This document shows positions 1 through 10,466 of a stretch of 64,000 nt of DNA, piece after piece. The stretch is from Paralithodes platypus (Eukaryota; Arthropoda; Malacostraca; Decapoda; Lithodidae). The notes beneath the pieces are model-generated. The model was not told the DNA's origin and ran no database searches. It was given only the letters and a program-made list of their open reading frames with translations. The stretch lies in contig CM064501.1 in assembly GCA_032716605.1 (NCBI GenBank), positions 25,853,631 through 25,917,630 of the forward strand. Reading direction: 5' to 3'. Position 1 is the stretch's first letter, and every line of letters begins with the position of its first letter. The position numbers were made by a program, and so were the translations under genes.

Positions 1-234
1 TTGTAGTAACCCCAAGATTCCGTTTTATGGGTATCCCCCCCGGGGTCCAGGTAGTTCGCCACCTCCCTTGGGTGGGTCTAGAGATCTCTGAGTGAAGAAT
101 AGAGATATCTCACTTCTAAGAGATTTGACGACCTGGGGGCCGTCAATCGGTAATGTTCAACATTATCTTCTCTAAATGATTTATGATGTATTAACTTAAC
201 CTTTGTTCAATCGTTTATTTTATAATTTATGATG

Positions 235-237
<3 letters not shown>

Positions 238-327
<90 letters not shown>
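238..327. repeat. (TA)n microsatellite
   Basis: About 45 uninterrupted TA dinucleotides. The open frames across it are only Tyr-Ile repeats and are not genes. A tRNA-like sequence follows immediately. Confidence 0.98.
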
Positions 328-330
<3 letters not shown>

Positions 331-375
331 TTAGTGTTTCAAATTCTGTGTGTGATAACCCAGGTTCGAATCTCG
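327..375 (+). repeat. tRNA-like SINE head (partial)
   Basis: GGTTCGAATCT at 363-373 matches the RNA polymerase III B box, and TTGGTTAGTG at 327-336 resembles a degenerate A box about 30 bases upstream. This spacing is that of a tRNA or tRNA-derived SINE. No convincing cloverleaf acceptor stem is present because the 5' side has become TA repeat, so I call it a SINE remnant and not a functional tRNA. Confidence 0.45.
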
Positions 376-468
376 GTGGATCACATAGTATATGCTTACA
401 TTAATTTCAATGGAGGTGTTTGGTGTTGTGGTGAAATTAATGAAAATATAGATTATATAATATATATA

Positions 469-470
<2 letters not shown>

Positions 471-500
<30 letters not shown>
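471..500. repeat. (TA)n microsatellite
   Basis: About 15 TA units, lying between the tRNA-like head and a hammerhead-like motif. Confidence 0.95.
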
Positions 501-502
<2 letters not shown>

Positions 503-574
503 TTAAGATCCAATTAATTACATTTATATGTCAAACAAACCAAATGTTTTCAGTCTAGGATCACTACAAGTCAC

Positions 575-600
575 CTGAAGATGGACGAGGCGTCCGAAAT
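575..600 (+). ncRNA. hammerhead-ribozyme-like motif
   Basis: CTGAAGA is followed by T, then a perfect 5-bp stem (GGACG 583-587 with CGTCC 591-595, loop AGG), then GAAA at 596-599. This is the arrangement of the hammerhead core (CUGANGA, stem II, GAAA). The extra T between CTGAAGA and stem II departs from the canonical core. Equivalent motifs beside TA tracts recur across the first 15 kb. Activity is not shown. Confidence 0.4.
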
Positions 601-706
601 ATTGTGAATTTCAAACGTTGTAAATAAAGCTAAAGACAAAATGGCTCCCTTCTGGTTCTTTACCGTCCTCTTTTTAATGAAAATGCTTTACCCTGGTGGA
701 CAAACA

Positions 707-707
707 C

Positions 708-785
<78 letters not shown>
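707..785. repeat. (TA)n microsatellite
   Basis: About 38 TA units ending just upstream of a polypyrimidine tract and a splice-acceptor-like AG. Confidence 0.97.
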
Positions 786-825
786 TGTATATATCACGTC
801 TAATATGCTTATTTTTTTTGTTCAG

Positions 826-959
826 GTGTGGTGCACGATCTGTCTCAGACTTACACAGTCAGCCTGTGTTTCTGTGGCGCCTGTCTGCTGTTCAGTGCTG
901 TCCTCGGTCTGTGTGTGACTCTTGTAAAAGGTCACCAGCAGAGCAGAGATTACCAGTAG
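826..959 (+). CDS. Possible 3'-terminal exon of a multi-pass (MFS/monocarboxylate-transporter-like) protein
   Basis: A pyrimidine-rich run (811-823) ends in CAG at 823-825, a good splice acceptor. From 826 two bases complete a split codon, then 43 codons run to TAG at 957-959. The peptide begins VVHDLSQTYTVS and continues into a hydrophobic run of Leu, Cys, Ala, Val and Gly, then a basic, hydrophilic end (VKGHQQSRDYQ). A Gly-x-x-x-Asp loop, an x-Tyr-x-x-Ser entry and a small-residue membrane helix are what the last transmembrane segments of SLC16-type transporters look like; the family call is inference. The final codons are already one minisatellite unit, so the C-terminus and 3' UTR are built from the array that follows. 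No upstream exon is visible in the window. It could also be a chance frame behind a chance acceptor. Confidence 0.4.
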
Positions 960-3045
960 AGCAGTGATCACCAGTATAGCAGAGATCAACAGTATAGCAG
1001 TGATCACCAGTATAGCAGAGATCACCAGTATAGCAGTGATCACCAGTATAGCAGTGATCAACAGTATAGCAGAGATAGATCACCAGTATAGCAGTGATCA
1101 CCAGTAGAACAGAGATCAACAGTATAACAGAGATCATCAGTATAGCAGAGATCAACAGTATAGCAGTAATCACCAGTATAGCAGTGATCACCAATATAGC
1201 AGAGATCAACAGTATAGCAGTGATCACCAGTATAGCAGTGATCAACAGTAGAGCAGTGATCACCAGTATAGCCGAGATCAACAGTATAGCAGTAATCACC
1301 AGTATAGCAGAGATCAACAGTATAGCAGAGATCACCAGTATAGCAGAGATCACCAGTATAGCAGAGATCAACAGTATAGCAGTAATCACCAGTATTGCAG
1401 AGATCACCAGTATAGCAGAGATCAACAGTATAGCAGAGATCAACAGTATAGCAGAGATCACCAGTATAGCAGAGATCACCAGTATAGCAGAGATCAACAG
1501 TATAGCAGTAATCACCAGTATTGCAGAGATCAACAGTATAGCAGAGATCACCAGTATAGCAGAGATCACCAGTATAGCAGAGATCAACAGTATAGCAGAG
1601 ATCACCAGTATAGCAGAGATCACCAGTATAGCAGAGATCAACAGTATAGCAGTAATCACCAGTATTGCAGAGATCAACAGTATAGCAGTGATCATCAGTA
1701 TAGCAGAGATCAACAGTAGAGCAGTGATCACCAGTATAGCAGAGATCATTAGTAGAGCAGTGATCACCAGTATAGCAGCGATCAACAGTATAGCAGTAAT
1801 CACCAGTATAGCAGTGATCACCAGTATAGCAGTGATCACCAGTATAGCAGATCACCAGTATAGCAGAGATCAACAGTATAACAGAGATCAATAGTATAGC
1901 AGAGATCACCAGTATAGCAGTGATCACTACTATAGCAGAGATCAACAGTATAGCAGAGATCAACAGTATAGCAGTGATCATCAGTAGAGCAGTGATCACC
2001 AGTATAGCAGCGATCAACAGTATAGCAGTAATCACCAGTATAGCAGTGATCACCAGTATAGCAGTGATCACCAGTATAGCAGATCACCAGTATAGCAGAG
2101 ATCAATAGTATAGCAGAGATCAACAGTATAGCAGTGATCACCAGTATAGCAGTGATCACCAGTATAGCAGAGATCAACAGTATAACAGAGATCAATAGTA
2201 TAGCAGAGATCACCAGTATAGCAGTGATCACTACTATAGCAGAGATCAACAGTATAGCAGAGATCAACAGTAGAGCAGAGATCACCAGTAGAACAGAGAT
2301 CAATAGTATAGCAGAGATCACCAGTATAGCAGTGATCACTACTATAGCAGAGATCAACAGTATAGCAGTGATCACCAGTATAGCAGAGATCACCAGTAGA
2401 GCAGAGATCAACAGTATAGCAGAGATCAACAGTATAACAGTAATCACCAGTATAGCAGAGATCAACAGTATAGCAGAGATCACCAGTATAGCAGAGATCA
2501 ACAGTATAGCAGAGATCACCAGTATAGCAGTGATGACCAGTATAGCAGTGATGACCAGTATAGCAGTGATCACCAGTATAGCAGAGATCACCAGTATAGC
2601 AGAGATCAACAGTATAGCAGAGATCACCAGTATAGCAGTGATGACCAGTATAGCAGTGATCACCAGTATAGCAGTGATCACCAGTATAGCAGAGATCACC
2701 AGTATAGCAGAGATCAACAGTATAGCATAGATCAACAGTATAACAGTAATCATCAGTATAGCAGAGATCAACAGTATAGCAGAGATCACCAGTATAGCAG
2801 AGATCACCAGTAGAGCAGAGATCAACAGTATAGCAGAGATCACCAGTATAGCAGAGATCACCAGTATAGCAGAGATCACCATTAGAGCAGAGATCAACAG
2901 TAGAGCAGAGATCACCAGACCAATAGAGCAGAGATCACCAGAAGAGCAGGGATAGCTAGTAGAGCAGAGGTCCTCAGTAGAACAGAGATCGCCAGTCGAG
3001 CAGAAATCGTCAGTAATGCAGGGATCGCCAGTAGAGTAAAGCTCA
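927..3045. repeat. 18-bp minisatellite array
   Basis: About 115 tandem copies of an 18-bp unit, AGCAGAGATCACCAGTAT, with recurring alternatives at a few sites: AGAGATC, AGTGATC or AGTAATC, then CAC or CAA, and TAT or TAG. Every unit carries GATC, and many carry the 8-bp palindrome GTGATCAC. Because 18 is divisible by three and stops are rare, five long frames are open on both strands (six-residue repeats such as SIAEIT or ITAILV); these are by-products. A few small indels shift phase (a 4-base insertion near 1074-1080; 2-base losses near 1850 and 2082). Units from about 2940 to 3045 are degenerate. Confidence 0.97.
1751..2110. repeat. Higher-order duplication within the minisatellite
   Basis: The same order of variant units, starting AGTAGAGCAG and including a rare AGCGATCAA unit, an AGTAATCAC unit and a 16-bp unit missing two bases, occurs at 1751 and again at 1983. 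The 232-bp offset equals 13 units minus two bases. This is a recent segmental duplication inside the array. Confidence 0.8.
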
Positions 3046-5822
3046 CATATCAGAGATCTCCAGCTGGGTAGAAAGCATTATCAAAGCAAAGTTTCCACCA
3101 CAAAAATATCACGAGGCCAGACAAACATTATTGCTGTTTGAACGCAATAACCAAAAGAGCAGACTTGACCATCAGCAAAGTATCACCAAATAGCAGAAAT
3201 CCCAAGGACAGACAACACTGACGCCATTATTTACCATCTTCACCTGTTCAGTATCTCCACCAGCACTAATATCCAAGACTATTATACCCATAACCATTAG
3301 CAATAACATTGATATTTGTCGAGGAGTGCCTAATGTAGTCCTGTGTGGATACCGGATATCTAAAATGTTTATATTACTGTATATTATATACATTATGTTA
3401 CACATTATATTACAGTTTGCTTCTTTACAGAATTCTAAGGTTTGCATAGCATTAACCTCTGAAGTGCGCATGGGGGGTATGAGACCACTGCCTGTGCGCA
3501 CGTATTTGAGCTGTTTCCATCACTAATATCGTTACTTTACCATAAATAGCATTAATACTTATCCATATGCGCCTATTATAGGTTGATTATAAAGGTATTA
3601 ACCTGTTACAACAATAAAACAAGTGGAAACAGCGTTTGGATGGTCAAAATCGGCGATACAGGCCGGGAGTTACATAATGTATGGCTGAGGCAATCTCCTT
3701 TCCCGCCACTTTTCCCCACGTCTGGAGAGACACTGTCGATCGATACTCTCTCCCTCTTGCACTCGCTTGCTAACAGTGATGACAATGCCCTGCTTGCAAC
3801 TTGCTAATGTTAGCACGAAAATATACCACAGAATAAGGGAATAACAGGGAAAATAGGTGATAACTGAAGGAGGGGAGGAAAGTGGGGAAGGAGGGGAGGT
3901 GGAGGAGTGATATTTGGCATGGCCCAGGGGCAAAACAAAAATAAAAACAAATAAAAACATTTTTTTCGGTGTTTTAAATTGATTTTTTTTTCCCCCTGAC
4001 TCTTAAAGTGTCTTCCCGCAGTCCGCCGGGGGAACACTTAAGAGTCTTCCGGCAGCTCCCGGTTTAAGCAATGACCTATATTACATCTCATGTTTGCCCT
4101 ATTTAATATGCAATCATTATTTACATATCTCATATACTTTTAAGGTGTTAGTTACAGTGTCTCTATACTTGTGGGGGACTGTACATTAGAGGTTATTCAT
4201 CCCTACGAATGTTCATGACTCAAACTCCTTTCCCACCAATGTAAGCTGACCTCTACACTCCTGATTTCCTCGCCACTCTCTGAACATGTGATAAGAGGGG
4301 TCGTGGTAATTTTCCAGGAGTCTAGGTGTGGCACACAAGGGGGAGGTGAGAGGTATTGAAGGTAGATTTGAGTTAGTAAGAGACAGGCCTCAGACACATC
4401 AGGAGGTCTGACAGATAGACACGAACCTTGGGCCCGACAACACAGCCCTCTGAGATTCCCTCTCAACTTAGGGAATTCTCTGTCATATAATTATATTATT
4501 AGTACATCTGTATACTCTTTCAGTTGGTATTTATTAATCAAAGTGGTTTACAGATACAAAACAGATCCTTTCCTTTACCTTTTACCTATAAGTATTAATA
4601 TTATATTTATAAGGCTAAAAGACGTTTACAGTTGCAGCATTACTTTAACTAAAATAAAGATAGTACTATTATCTATCATATCTATTAATCAACGAGCAGA
4701 GAACTGAGTGCTGAGATCTACCTACAATCAACATATAATCTATTAGGAACGTACATCAAAACGTCTCCATAATATGGGTATTTAATCAACCTTTTATGTA
4801 ACTCATAAGGACAGAGAGACACCTTTAGTCATCTTTACTAAGCGTTAATAGTTAACCCTTATAATAAATATAGGATCGTACAGTTGGTACGTCTTCCTAA
4901 TCTTTAACCCCTTACTTACAGTGACTGTTGTTATGTAATCCAGAATTAATATTGATTATGTAAGCCAGATTAGGATAATATTTTAGTTTCCCCCTTATTT
5001 GCTTGCTTCTCGAAAGTTCTAGACCTGTCAGGATTCAGTCTGTCTCTCCCAGCCTTATGTCATTTCATTCACGTGTGTTGTAGACATTTCCAGATTCACT
5101 TGGGACATATATATACCCCCTGAGTCCTTGCAGTTTCGACTCCAGACCAGCTGACCTTAGCTTCGCGCACACATCTCTTTCTCTCTTGCCTGTACATAGT
5201 GATTTATACTATTTATCTGGCCTCCATCAAGATATTGTAATCTGCAATAATCATTACCTGTGTTCCCGAGTGTTGAGTACATTGAATGTAATCGTGTATT
5301 TAGTATTATTATTGTTAGCCTATTATATTATATATATTTCAGTACTATTTCATAATTATGTAGGCTAATTGCTAAATCATTCATATTCTTGTGATCAGTT
5401 AATAATTAATTGTCATTAAGTTTACTGTTAATTAATATAATTTCTTTATTCCCTTCTGATTGATTATTAGTGTAAAACATTGAATTAATTTGTGATTAGT
5501 TTCAGAAGAAATATTTGTTCTCAAGTGTATAGATATTTTACCTTGCATTGCTTCAGTAAAGGTATATAGTTATTTAATTTTTCACTTCCATATTTTCTGA
5601 AAATCTTATTGCATTATATATTCTTATTGCTCGTGCTGAAGAGACTGATTTTATTTGTTACATTATATACTTAATTTTTATTAAACTAAGAATTTTTAAT
5701 CTAGTTTTCCTTGAACCTGGATATTTTGGAGAGGGTTTTGACATTAGTCTTTGAATTTAAAGTTAGCATATTGTTTGTCATTTCACCTCGCCCATAAACA
5801 TAACACTGTCAAAATTCATTTG
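3046..5822. other. No recognisable gene
   Basis: Frames here are short and show no family resemblance. The stretch is AT-rich from about 4460. It contains TATA-type sequence near 5106 (listed separately). It may hold introns or decayed LTR sequence, but I cannot show either. Confidence 0.6.
5106..5136 (+). promoter_or_regulatory. Possible core promoter (TATA box plus initiator)
   Basis: CATATATATACC at 5106-5117 is followed about 24 bases later by GCAGTTT (5130-5136), which resembles the arthropod TCAGT initiator. The spacing is a little short and no gene follows, so a chance match or a decayed LTR promoter is equally possible. Confidence 0.2.

Positions 5823-5824
<2 letters not shown>

Positions 5825-5871
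<47 letters not shown>
5825..5871. repeat. (TA)n at the 3' end of Penelope-like copy A
   Basis: About 23 TA units. On the minus strand it directly continues the reading ...KENLLPGFTNI into repeated Tyr-Ile codons, so the tract sits exactly at the element's 3' end. Confidence 0.95.
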
Positions 5872-5873
<2 letters not shown>

Positions 5874-6026
5874 AGTAAAGCCAGGTAATAAATTTTCTTT
5901 AATACATACGAGGTTGAAAGAAATGGCAATTTCTGCGTTGGAAATTTTATTATTCAAAGTTTCCAGGTCTCTGACGAGTTTTCGCTGGGTGGCAGGAAGA
6001 AGATGAATGAGATGAGCAAAATTCAT
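5872..6026 (-). pseudogene. Penelope-like N-terminal exon in the 3' terminal repeat (copy A)
   Basis: An open frame from ATG at 6026 reads MNFAHLIHLLPATQRKLV..., charged and helical, and ends ...CIKENLLPGFTNI before dissolving into TA repeats. Penelope-like elements characteristically carry a partial tandem copy (pseudo-LTR) at an end, so coding sequence for the N-terminus appears downstream of the C-terminal endonuclease. The same segment occurs in copies B and C. It fits an N-terminal coding exon of a tandem unit whose remainder is lost. Confidence 0.6.
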
Positions 6027-6069
6027 GGTGGTACAGGGTTACATAAATGTACATGATGATACAGGATAT

Positions 6070-6104
6070 ACGACGCGTTTCACTGGACAACCAGCATTAT
6101 CAAG
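6070..6104 (-). ncRNA. Hammerhead-like motif of Penelope copy A
   Basis: Minus-strand TTGATAATG, then a CTGG/CCAG hairpin with loop TTGT, then TGAAACGCGTCG. GAAAC-GC-GUC is the very short helix III and cleavage triplet reported for type I hammerheads of Penelope-like elements. The first core strand (UUGAUAA in place of CUGAUGA) is mutated, so this copy is probably inactive. Confidence 0.5.
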
Positions 6105-6286
6105 TAAGGGTAGAATGATATAAAAGGTAAACAGGAAGGGTATATATAGAGGGTGGAGGATCAGAGGAGGCGAAAATCAGGTGGCAAAAGTCTCCTATTG
6201 GTGGAGGGGTATTCTAGGAGTGCAAAAGGGGGAACCGCTTCACGCAGGCGCACTGGATGCGGGATGGTGTTGGTCGGTTGGCGGGG

Positions 6287-7878
6287 TCAAAGCTGATTGG
6301 CTGCGTGTCGAGGGGCGTGGCCTAAGTTGCATGGTACGTGTGGCGCCGGCAGAAGACGAAGCTGAAGGAGGTAGCGCGGGGGGCGAGGGGGGGCGTTAGG
6401 TCCTGTAGTGTAGTGCCTTTTGGCAGAAGGAAGGATCTGAAGGTCCAGAGTTTGGTTGTTGATGTTAGGATGTAAGGCTTGGATATATAACGCTTCGAGT
6501 ATAGGTAATCTCCTTGGGTCACTTTCTTTATCGAGTATGGTGGTGTGTTTCTCTAACTCGTTGCGTGTGAGGTGGGGGTGGTTGGGGGTGAGATAGTGGT
6601 CTTTGATGGCTCCAGCCTGAAGGTGAAGAGTTAACCGACGTGAAAGACGAGTCTGTGTCATGCCAATATAGGAATGAGGTCCACAGTCCTCATAATTACA
6701 GGTATGTTGGTAAATGACGTGATCGTCGGTCATCGGGCTCTTTATCTTGGTGGAAGCTGGTTTGTTGCGGAGAACGAGGTTGGAGGTCTTGGGGGATTTG
6801 TAATAAATTATTAATTTGATTTTGTTTTCCGGGTTGGTAGGGTGGACACTGGACATGCTTGGAGATAATTTCTTTTAAGACGGCCTCGTCATTTTTGTGT
6901 TCAGAGGACATGTAATTGCGGTAGAAGATCTTAATTTCATTGGGGGGGGGGGGGGGGGGTCAATGTTGGGAGGGCTTTGGGTGTACCATTTTTCAAGATG
7001 GTGGTTGATGGTGCTGGAGACGTCGGAGTTAGAGTATCCATTATTCACTAAAACTTGGGATAGTCTTTCTAGTTCCTCGTGGGTGTCGGCCCAGGTAGAG
7101 CAGTGCGTGAGGGCTCTCCTTACATAGGCGGAGATGGAGGATATAAGATAACGACGGGGGCATTCACTATCGCCATTGAGGCATTGTCCTGTGTTAGTTG
7201 GTTTAGTGTAGACGGTGGTTTTGAACCCATGGTCGTTCAGAGCTACGAGGATGTTGAGGAAGGGGAGTTGTCCATTGTTTGATTTTTCAAAGGTGAAGTT
7301 AAGTCCGGAGGAGGTTATGAAGCGACGCTGGAGTTCCTGTAGTTCGTGGAGGTCCTTGATTTGCACGAAGATGTCATCCACGTACCTACAGTAGACGGCG
7401 GGTCGTTGGGCAGCTAGGAGCTCTTCCTCGATGGTACCCATAAACAAATTCGCAAAAAGAACTCCTAGGGGGCTGCCCATCGCCACACCGTCTATCTGTT
7501 TGTACATGTTGCCCCGGGGGCAAAGGAAGGGGGCCTCCTTGATACGTAGCTCCAGTAGTGTTTTCAGGGCCTTCTCCGGGATGTCCAGTGTTGGTGTATC
7601 AGGGCAATGGTAAATTCGACGTAGAATAATGTCAATGGTCCTATCCACTGGCACGTTGGTGAACAGGCTTTCTACGTCGAGGGAGGCGATTGTGTGGTTG
7701 TTGTTCCGGGGGGCGTCTCGTAAAATTTCCAAGAAATCGTGGGCTGGGATAAGGTTGTATAGGCTGGGCACGTAGGGGGTGAGGAGGTTGTTCAGGGCCT
7801 TGGCGATCTGGTAGGTGGCAGTGGGGATCTGGGAGATGATGGGGCGGAGGGGGTTCCCAGGTTTGTGTGTTTTGATGG
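6287..7878 (-). pseudogene. Penelope-like RT / GIY-YIG protein, broken (copy A)
   Basis: The minus-strand reading enters at the truncation (TIKTHKPGNP...). Reverse-transcriptase landmarks include GVAMGSPLGVLFANLFMG, the catalytic YCRYVDDIF, LPFLNILV and the Penelope-typical TTVYTKPTNTG. The frame is lost at an 18-base G run (6942-6959), resumes as MSSEHKNDEAV, is lost again at about 6855 where seven bases are duplicated relative to copy B, and resumes to the end near 6287. The last part holds the GIY-YIG endonuclease region (HTCNYEDCGPHSYIGMTQTR, then LSRRLTLHLQAGAIKDHY), with an upstream Cys pair. Penelope-like enzymes prime reverse transcription at nicked DNA; this copy lacks the N-terminus and has two frameshifts, so it is inactive. 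Confidence 0.9.
6942..6959. repeat. G18 homopolymer
   Basis: Eighteen consecutive G on the plus strand; the homologous place in copy B has a short C run. The expansion shifts the frame of copy A's reverse-transcriptase gene. Confidence 0.95.
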
Positions 7879-7883
7879 TAAAT

Positions 7884-9873
7884 ACATAAACCTGAATACA
7901 TAAACCTGACTAACACCATTCTGACCCTGGACCAAGAAGACCTCCTCAACAAAGGCCTCAACTGCCACTACAGCTCCAAACCTGGCCCCCACCGGAAACG
8001 CCTAGAAACGGAAATCCTCCTGGACGACATCCTACGACTCAAGAAGGATGGCAAGGTCACCTCTACTCCCGCCCTACAACCTACTCTCCTCGCTGAAGCC
8101 GCCAAAACCAGAGGAACTCACCATAGCAAAATCCTCAACAAACAACACTTCCTAGCTGCCAAACAATTAAGAGACAACCCCAATATCATCATCCGTCATG
8201 CGGATAAAGCTTCCTGCCTCGTGATTCATGACAAGGAGGAATATCTTAGAAAAATGGACGTCATCTTAAATGACAACACCAAATTTAAAAAGAACACCCG
8301 CAACCCAACCGACGAAATCAAACGTACTGCCAACACCACCATCACTGCCATCACCGCCAAACAAGGAGGGGTCCACCTTAAAAAACTCGTCGGAGAATAC
8401 ACCCCTGATTATGCATACGGAACCATCAAAACACACAAACCTGGGAACGCCCTCCGCCCCATCATCTCCCAGATCCCCACTGCCACCTACCAGATCGCCA
8501 AGGCCCTGAACAACCTCCTCACCCCCTACGTGCCCAGCCAATACAACCTTAACTCAGCCCACGATTTCTTGGAAATTTTACGAGACGCCCCCCGGAACAA
8601 CAACCACACAATCGCCTCCCTCGACGGAGAAAGCCTGTTAACCAACGTGCCAGTGGATAGGACCATTGACATGATTCTACGTTGAATTTACCATTGCCCT
8701 GATACACCAACACTGGACATCCCGGAGAAGGCCCTGAAAACACTACTGGAGCTATGTGGCCCCCTTCCTTTGCCCCCGGGGCAACATGTACAAGCAGATA
8801 GACGGTGTGGCGATGGGCAGCCCCCTAGGAGTTCTTTTTGCGAACTTTTTTATGGGTACCATCGAGGAAGAGCTCCTAGCTGCCCAACGACCCGCCGTCT
8901 ACTGTAGATACGTGGATGACATCTTCGTGCAAATCAAGGACCTCCACAAACTACAGGAACTCCAGCGTCGCTTCATGACCTCCTCCGGACTTATCTTCAC
9001 CTTTGAAAAATCAAACAATGGACAACTCCCCTTCCTCGACATCCTCGTAGCTCTGAATGACCATGGGTTCTAAACCACCGTCTACACTAAACCAACTAAC
9101 ACAGGACAATGCCTCAATGGCGATAGTGAATGCCCCCGCCGTTATCTTCTATCCTCCATCTCCGCCTATGTTAGGAGAGCCCTCACGCACTGCTCTACCT
9201 GGGTCGACACCCACCAGGAACTAGAAAGACTATCCCAAGTTTTAGTGAATAATGGATACTCCAACTCCGACATCTCCAGCACCATCAACCACCATCTTGA
9301 AAAATTGTACACCCAAAGCCCTCCCAACATTGACCCCCCCAATGAAATTAAGATCTTCTACCGCAATTACATGTCCTCTGAACACAAAAATGACGAGGCC
9401 GTCTTAAAAGAAATAATCTCCAAGCATGTCCACCCTACCAACCCGGAAAACAAAATCAAATTAATAATTTATTACAAATCCCACAAGACCTCCAACCTCG
9501 TTCTCCGCAACAAACCAGCTTCCACCAAGATAAAGAGCCCGATGACCGACGATCACATCATTTACCAACATACCTGTAATTATGAGGACTGTGGACCTCA
9601 TTCCTCTATATTGGCATGACGCAGACTCGTCTTTCACGTCGGTTAACTCTTCACCTTCAGGCTGGAGCCATCAAAGACCACTATCTCAGCCCCAACCACC
9701 CCAACCTCACACGCAACGAGTTAGAGAAACACACCACCATACTCGATAAAGAAAGTGACCCAAGGAGATTACCTATACTCGAACGTTATATATCCAAGCC
9801 TTACATCCTAACATCAACAACCAAACTCTTGACCTTCAGATCCTTCCTTCTGCCAAAAGGCACTACCCTATAG
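7884..9873 (+). pseudogene. Penelope-like RT / GIY-YIG protein, broken (copy B)
   Basis: The frame enters near 7890 (LTLDQEDLLNKGLNCHYSS...) and includes the conserved ADKA..LVIHDKEEY region upstream of the RT core. A CGA-to-TGA change stops it at 8683-8685. An 8-base deletion near 8753 shifts frame before PFLCPRGNMYKQIDG. The catalytic YCRYVDDIF is intact. A TAA at 9071-9073 interrupts just before TTVYTKPTNTG. A two-base insertion near 9603 shifts frame inside the GIY-YIG domain, which resumes as MTQTRLSRRLTLHLQAG and ends at 9873. In total there are two stops and two frameshifts, so it is dead. Copies A and B share none of these lesions; the changes therefore postdate their divergence. Confidence 0.9.
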
Positions 9874-10180
9874 GACCTAACGCCCCCCCTCGCCCCCCGG
9901 TGTCCTTGACGCAGCCCCCCGCGCTACCTCCTTCAGCTTCGTCTTCTGCCGGCGCCACACGTACCACGCCCCTCGACACGCAGCCAATCAGCTTTGACCC
10001 CGCCAACCGACCAACACCATCCCGCATCCAGTGCGCCTGCGTGAAGCGGTTCTCCCTTTTGCACTCCTTGAATACCTCTCCACCAATAGGAGACTTTTGC
10101 CCCCTGATTTTCGCCTCCTCTGATCCTCCACCCTCTATATATACCCTTCCTGTTTACCTTTTATATCATTCTACCCTTAC

Positions 10181-10213
10181 TTGATAATGCTGGTTGTCCA
10201 GTGAAACGCGTCG
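10181..10213 (+). ncRNA. Hammerhead-like motif of Penelope copy B
   Basis: Same sequence as in copy A: TTGATAATG, hairpin CTGG-TTGT-CCAG, TGAAACGCGTCG. It lies between the end of the GIY-YIG frame and the terminal N-exon segment, where pseudo-LTR ribozymes are expected. Confidence 0.5.
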
Positions 10214-10257
10214 TATATCCTGTATCATCATGTACATTTATGTAACCCTGTACCACC

Positions 10258-10386
10258 ATGAATTTTGCTCATCTCATTCATTTACTTCCTGCCACCCAGT
10301 GAAAACTCATCAGAGACCTGGAAACTTTGAATAATAAAATTTCCAACGCAGAAATTGCCATTTCTTTCAACCTCGTATGTATTAAA

Positions 10387-10390
<4 letters not shown>
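10258..10390 (+). pseudogene. Penelope-like N-terminal exon segment (copy B)
   Basis: ATG at 10258 opens MNFAHLIHLLPAT, then an in-frame TGA (CGA in copy A) interrupts it; the rest (KLIRDLETLNNKISNAEIA...) continues to ...VCIKE before the TA tract. It is equivalent to 5872-6026 on the other strand. Confidence 0.6.

Positions 10391-10463
<73 letters not shown>
10389..10463. repeat. (TA)n, left half of a tract split by a MITE
   Basis: About 37 TA units continuing the 3' end of Penelope copy B. The other half lies at 11521-11585. Confidence 0.95.

Positions 10464-10466
<3 letters not shown>

Larger units (their letters stand above)
5825..7878 (-). mobile_element. Penelope-like element copy A (5' truncated)
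   Basis: A minus-strand retroelement with a Penelope-type reverse transcriptase, a C-terminal GIY-YIG domain, a hammerhead-like motif and a terminal segment encoding an N-terminal exon, ending in TA repeats. The 5' end breaks at about 7878, where it abuts copy B in the opposite orientation. Homology with B runs from there to both TA tracts, so together they form a large imperfect palindrome spanning about 5.8-10.4 kb. Confidence 0.9.
7884..10388 (+). mobile_element. Penelope-like element copy B
   Basis: A plus-strand copy, more complete at the 5' side than A, running from the head-to-head junction to a TA tract at 10389. It contains a longer N-terminal coding part, RT, GIY-YIG, 3' sequence with a hammerhead-like motif and the terminal N-exon segment. 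Identity with copy A is high by eye, with independent frame-breaking changes in each. Confidence 0.9.

Noticed and set aside
229..558. Frames rich in Tyr-Ile
   Set aside because: Translation of TA microsatellites; the same applies near 641-967, 10282-10618, 13157-13372, 15125-15313 and 47557-47772.
892..2915. Several 200-360-codon open frames on both strands with ILV-rich or SIAE-type hexapeptide repeats
   Set aside because: They are read from the 18-bp minisatellite in different frames; period 18 with few stops leaves many frames open. No start context, splice site or domain supports a protein.
927..3045. CRISPR-like regular repeat
   Set aside because: Units are contiguous with no spacers, and the surrounding DNA is eukaryotic.
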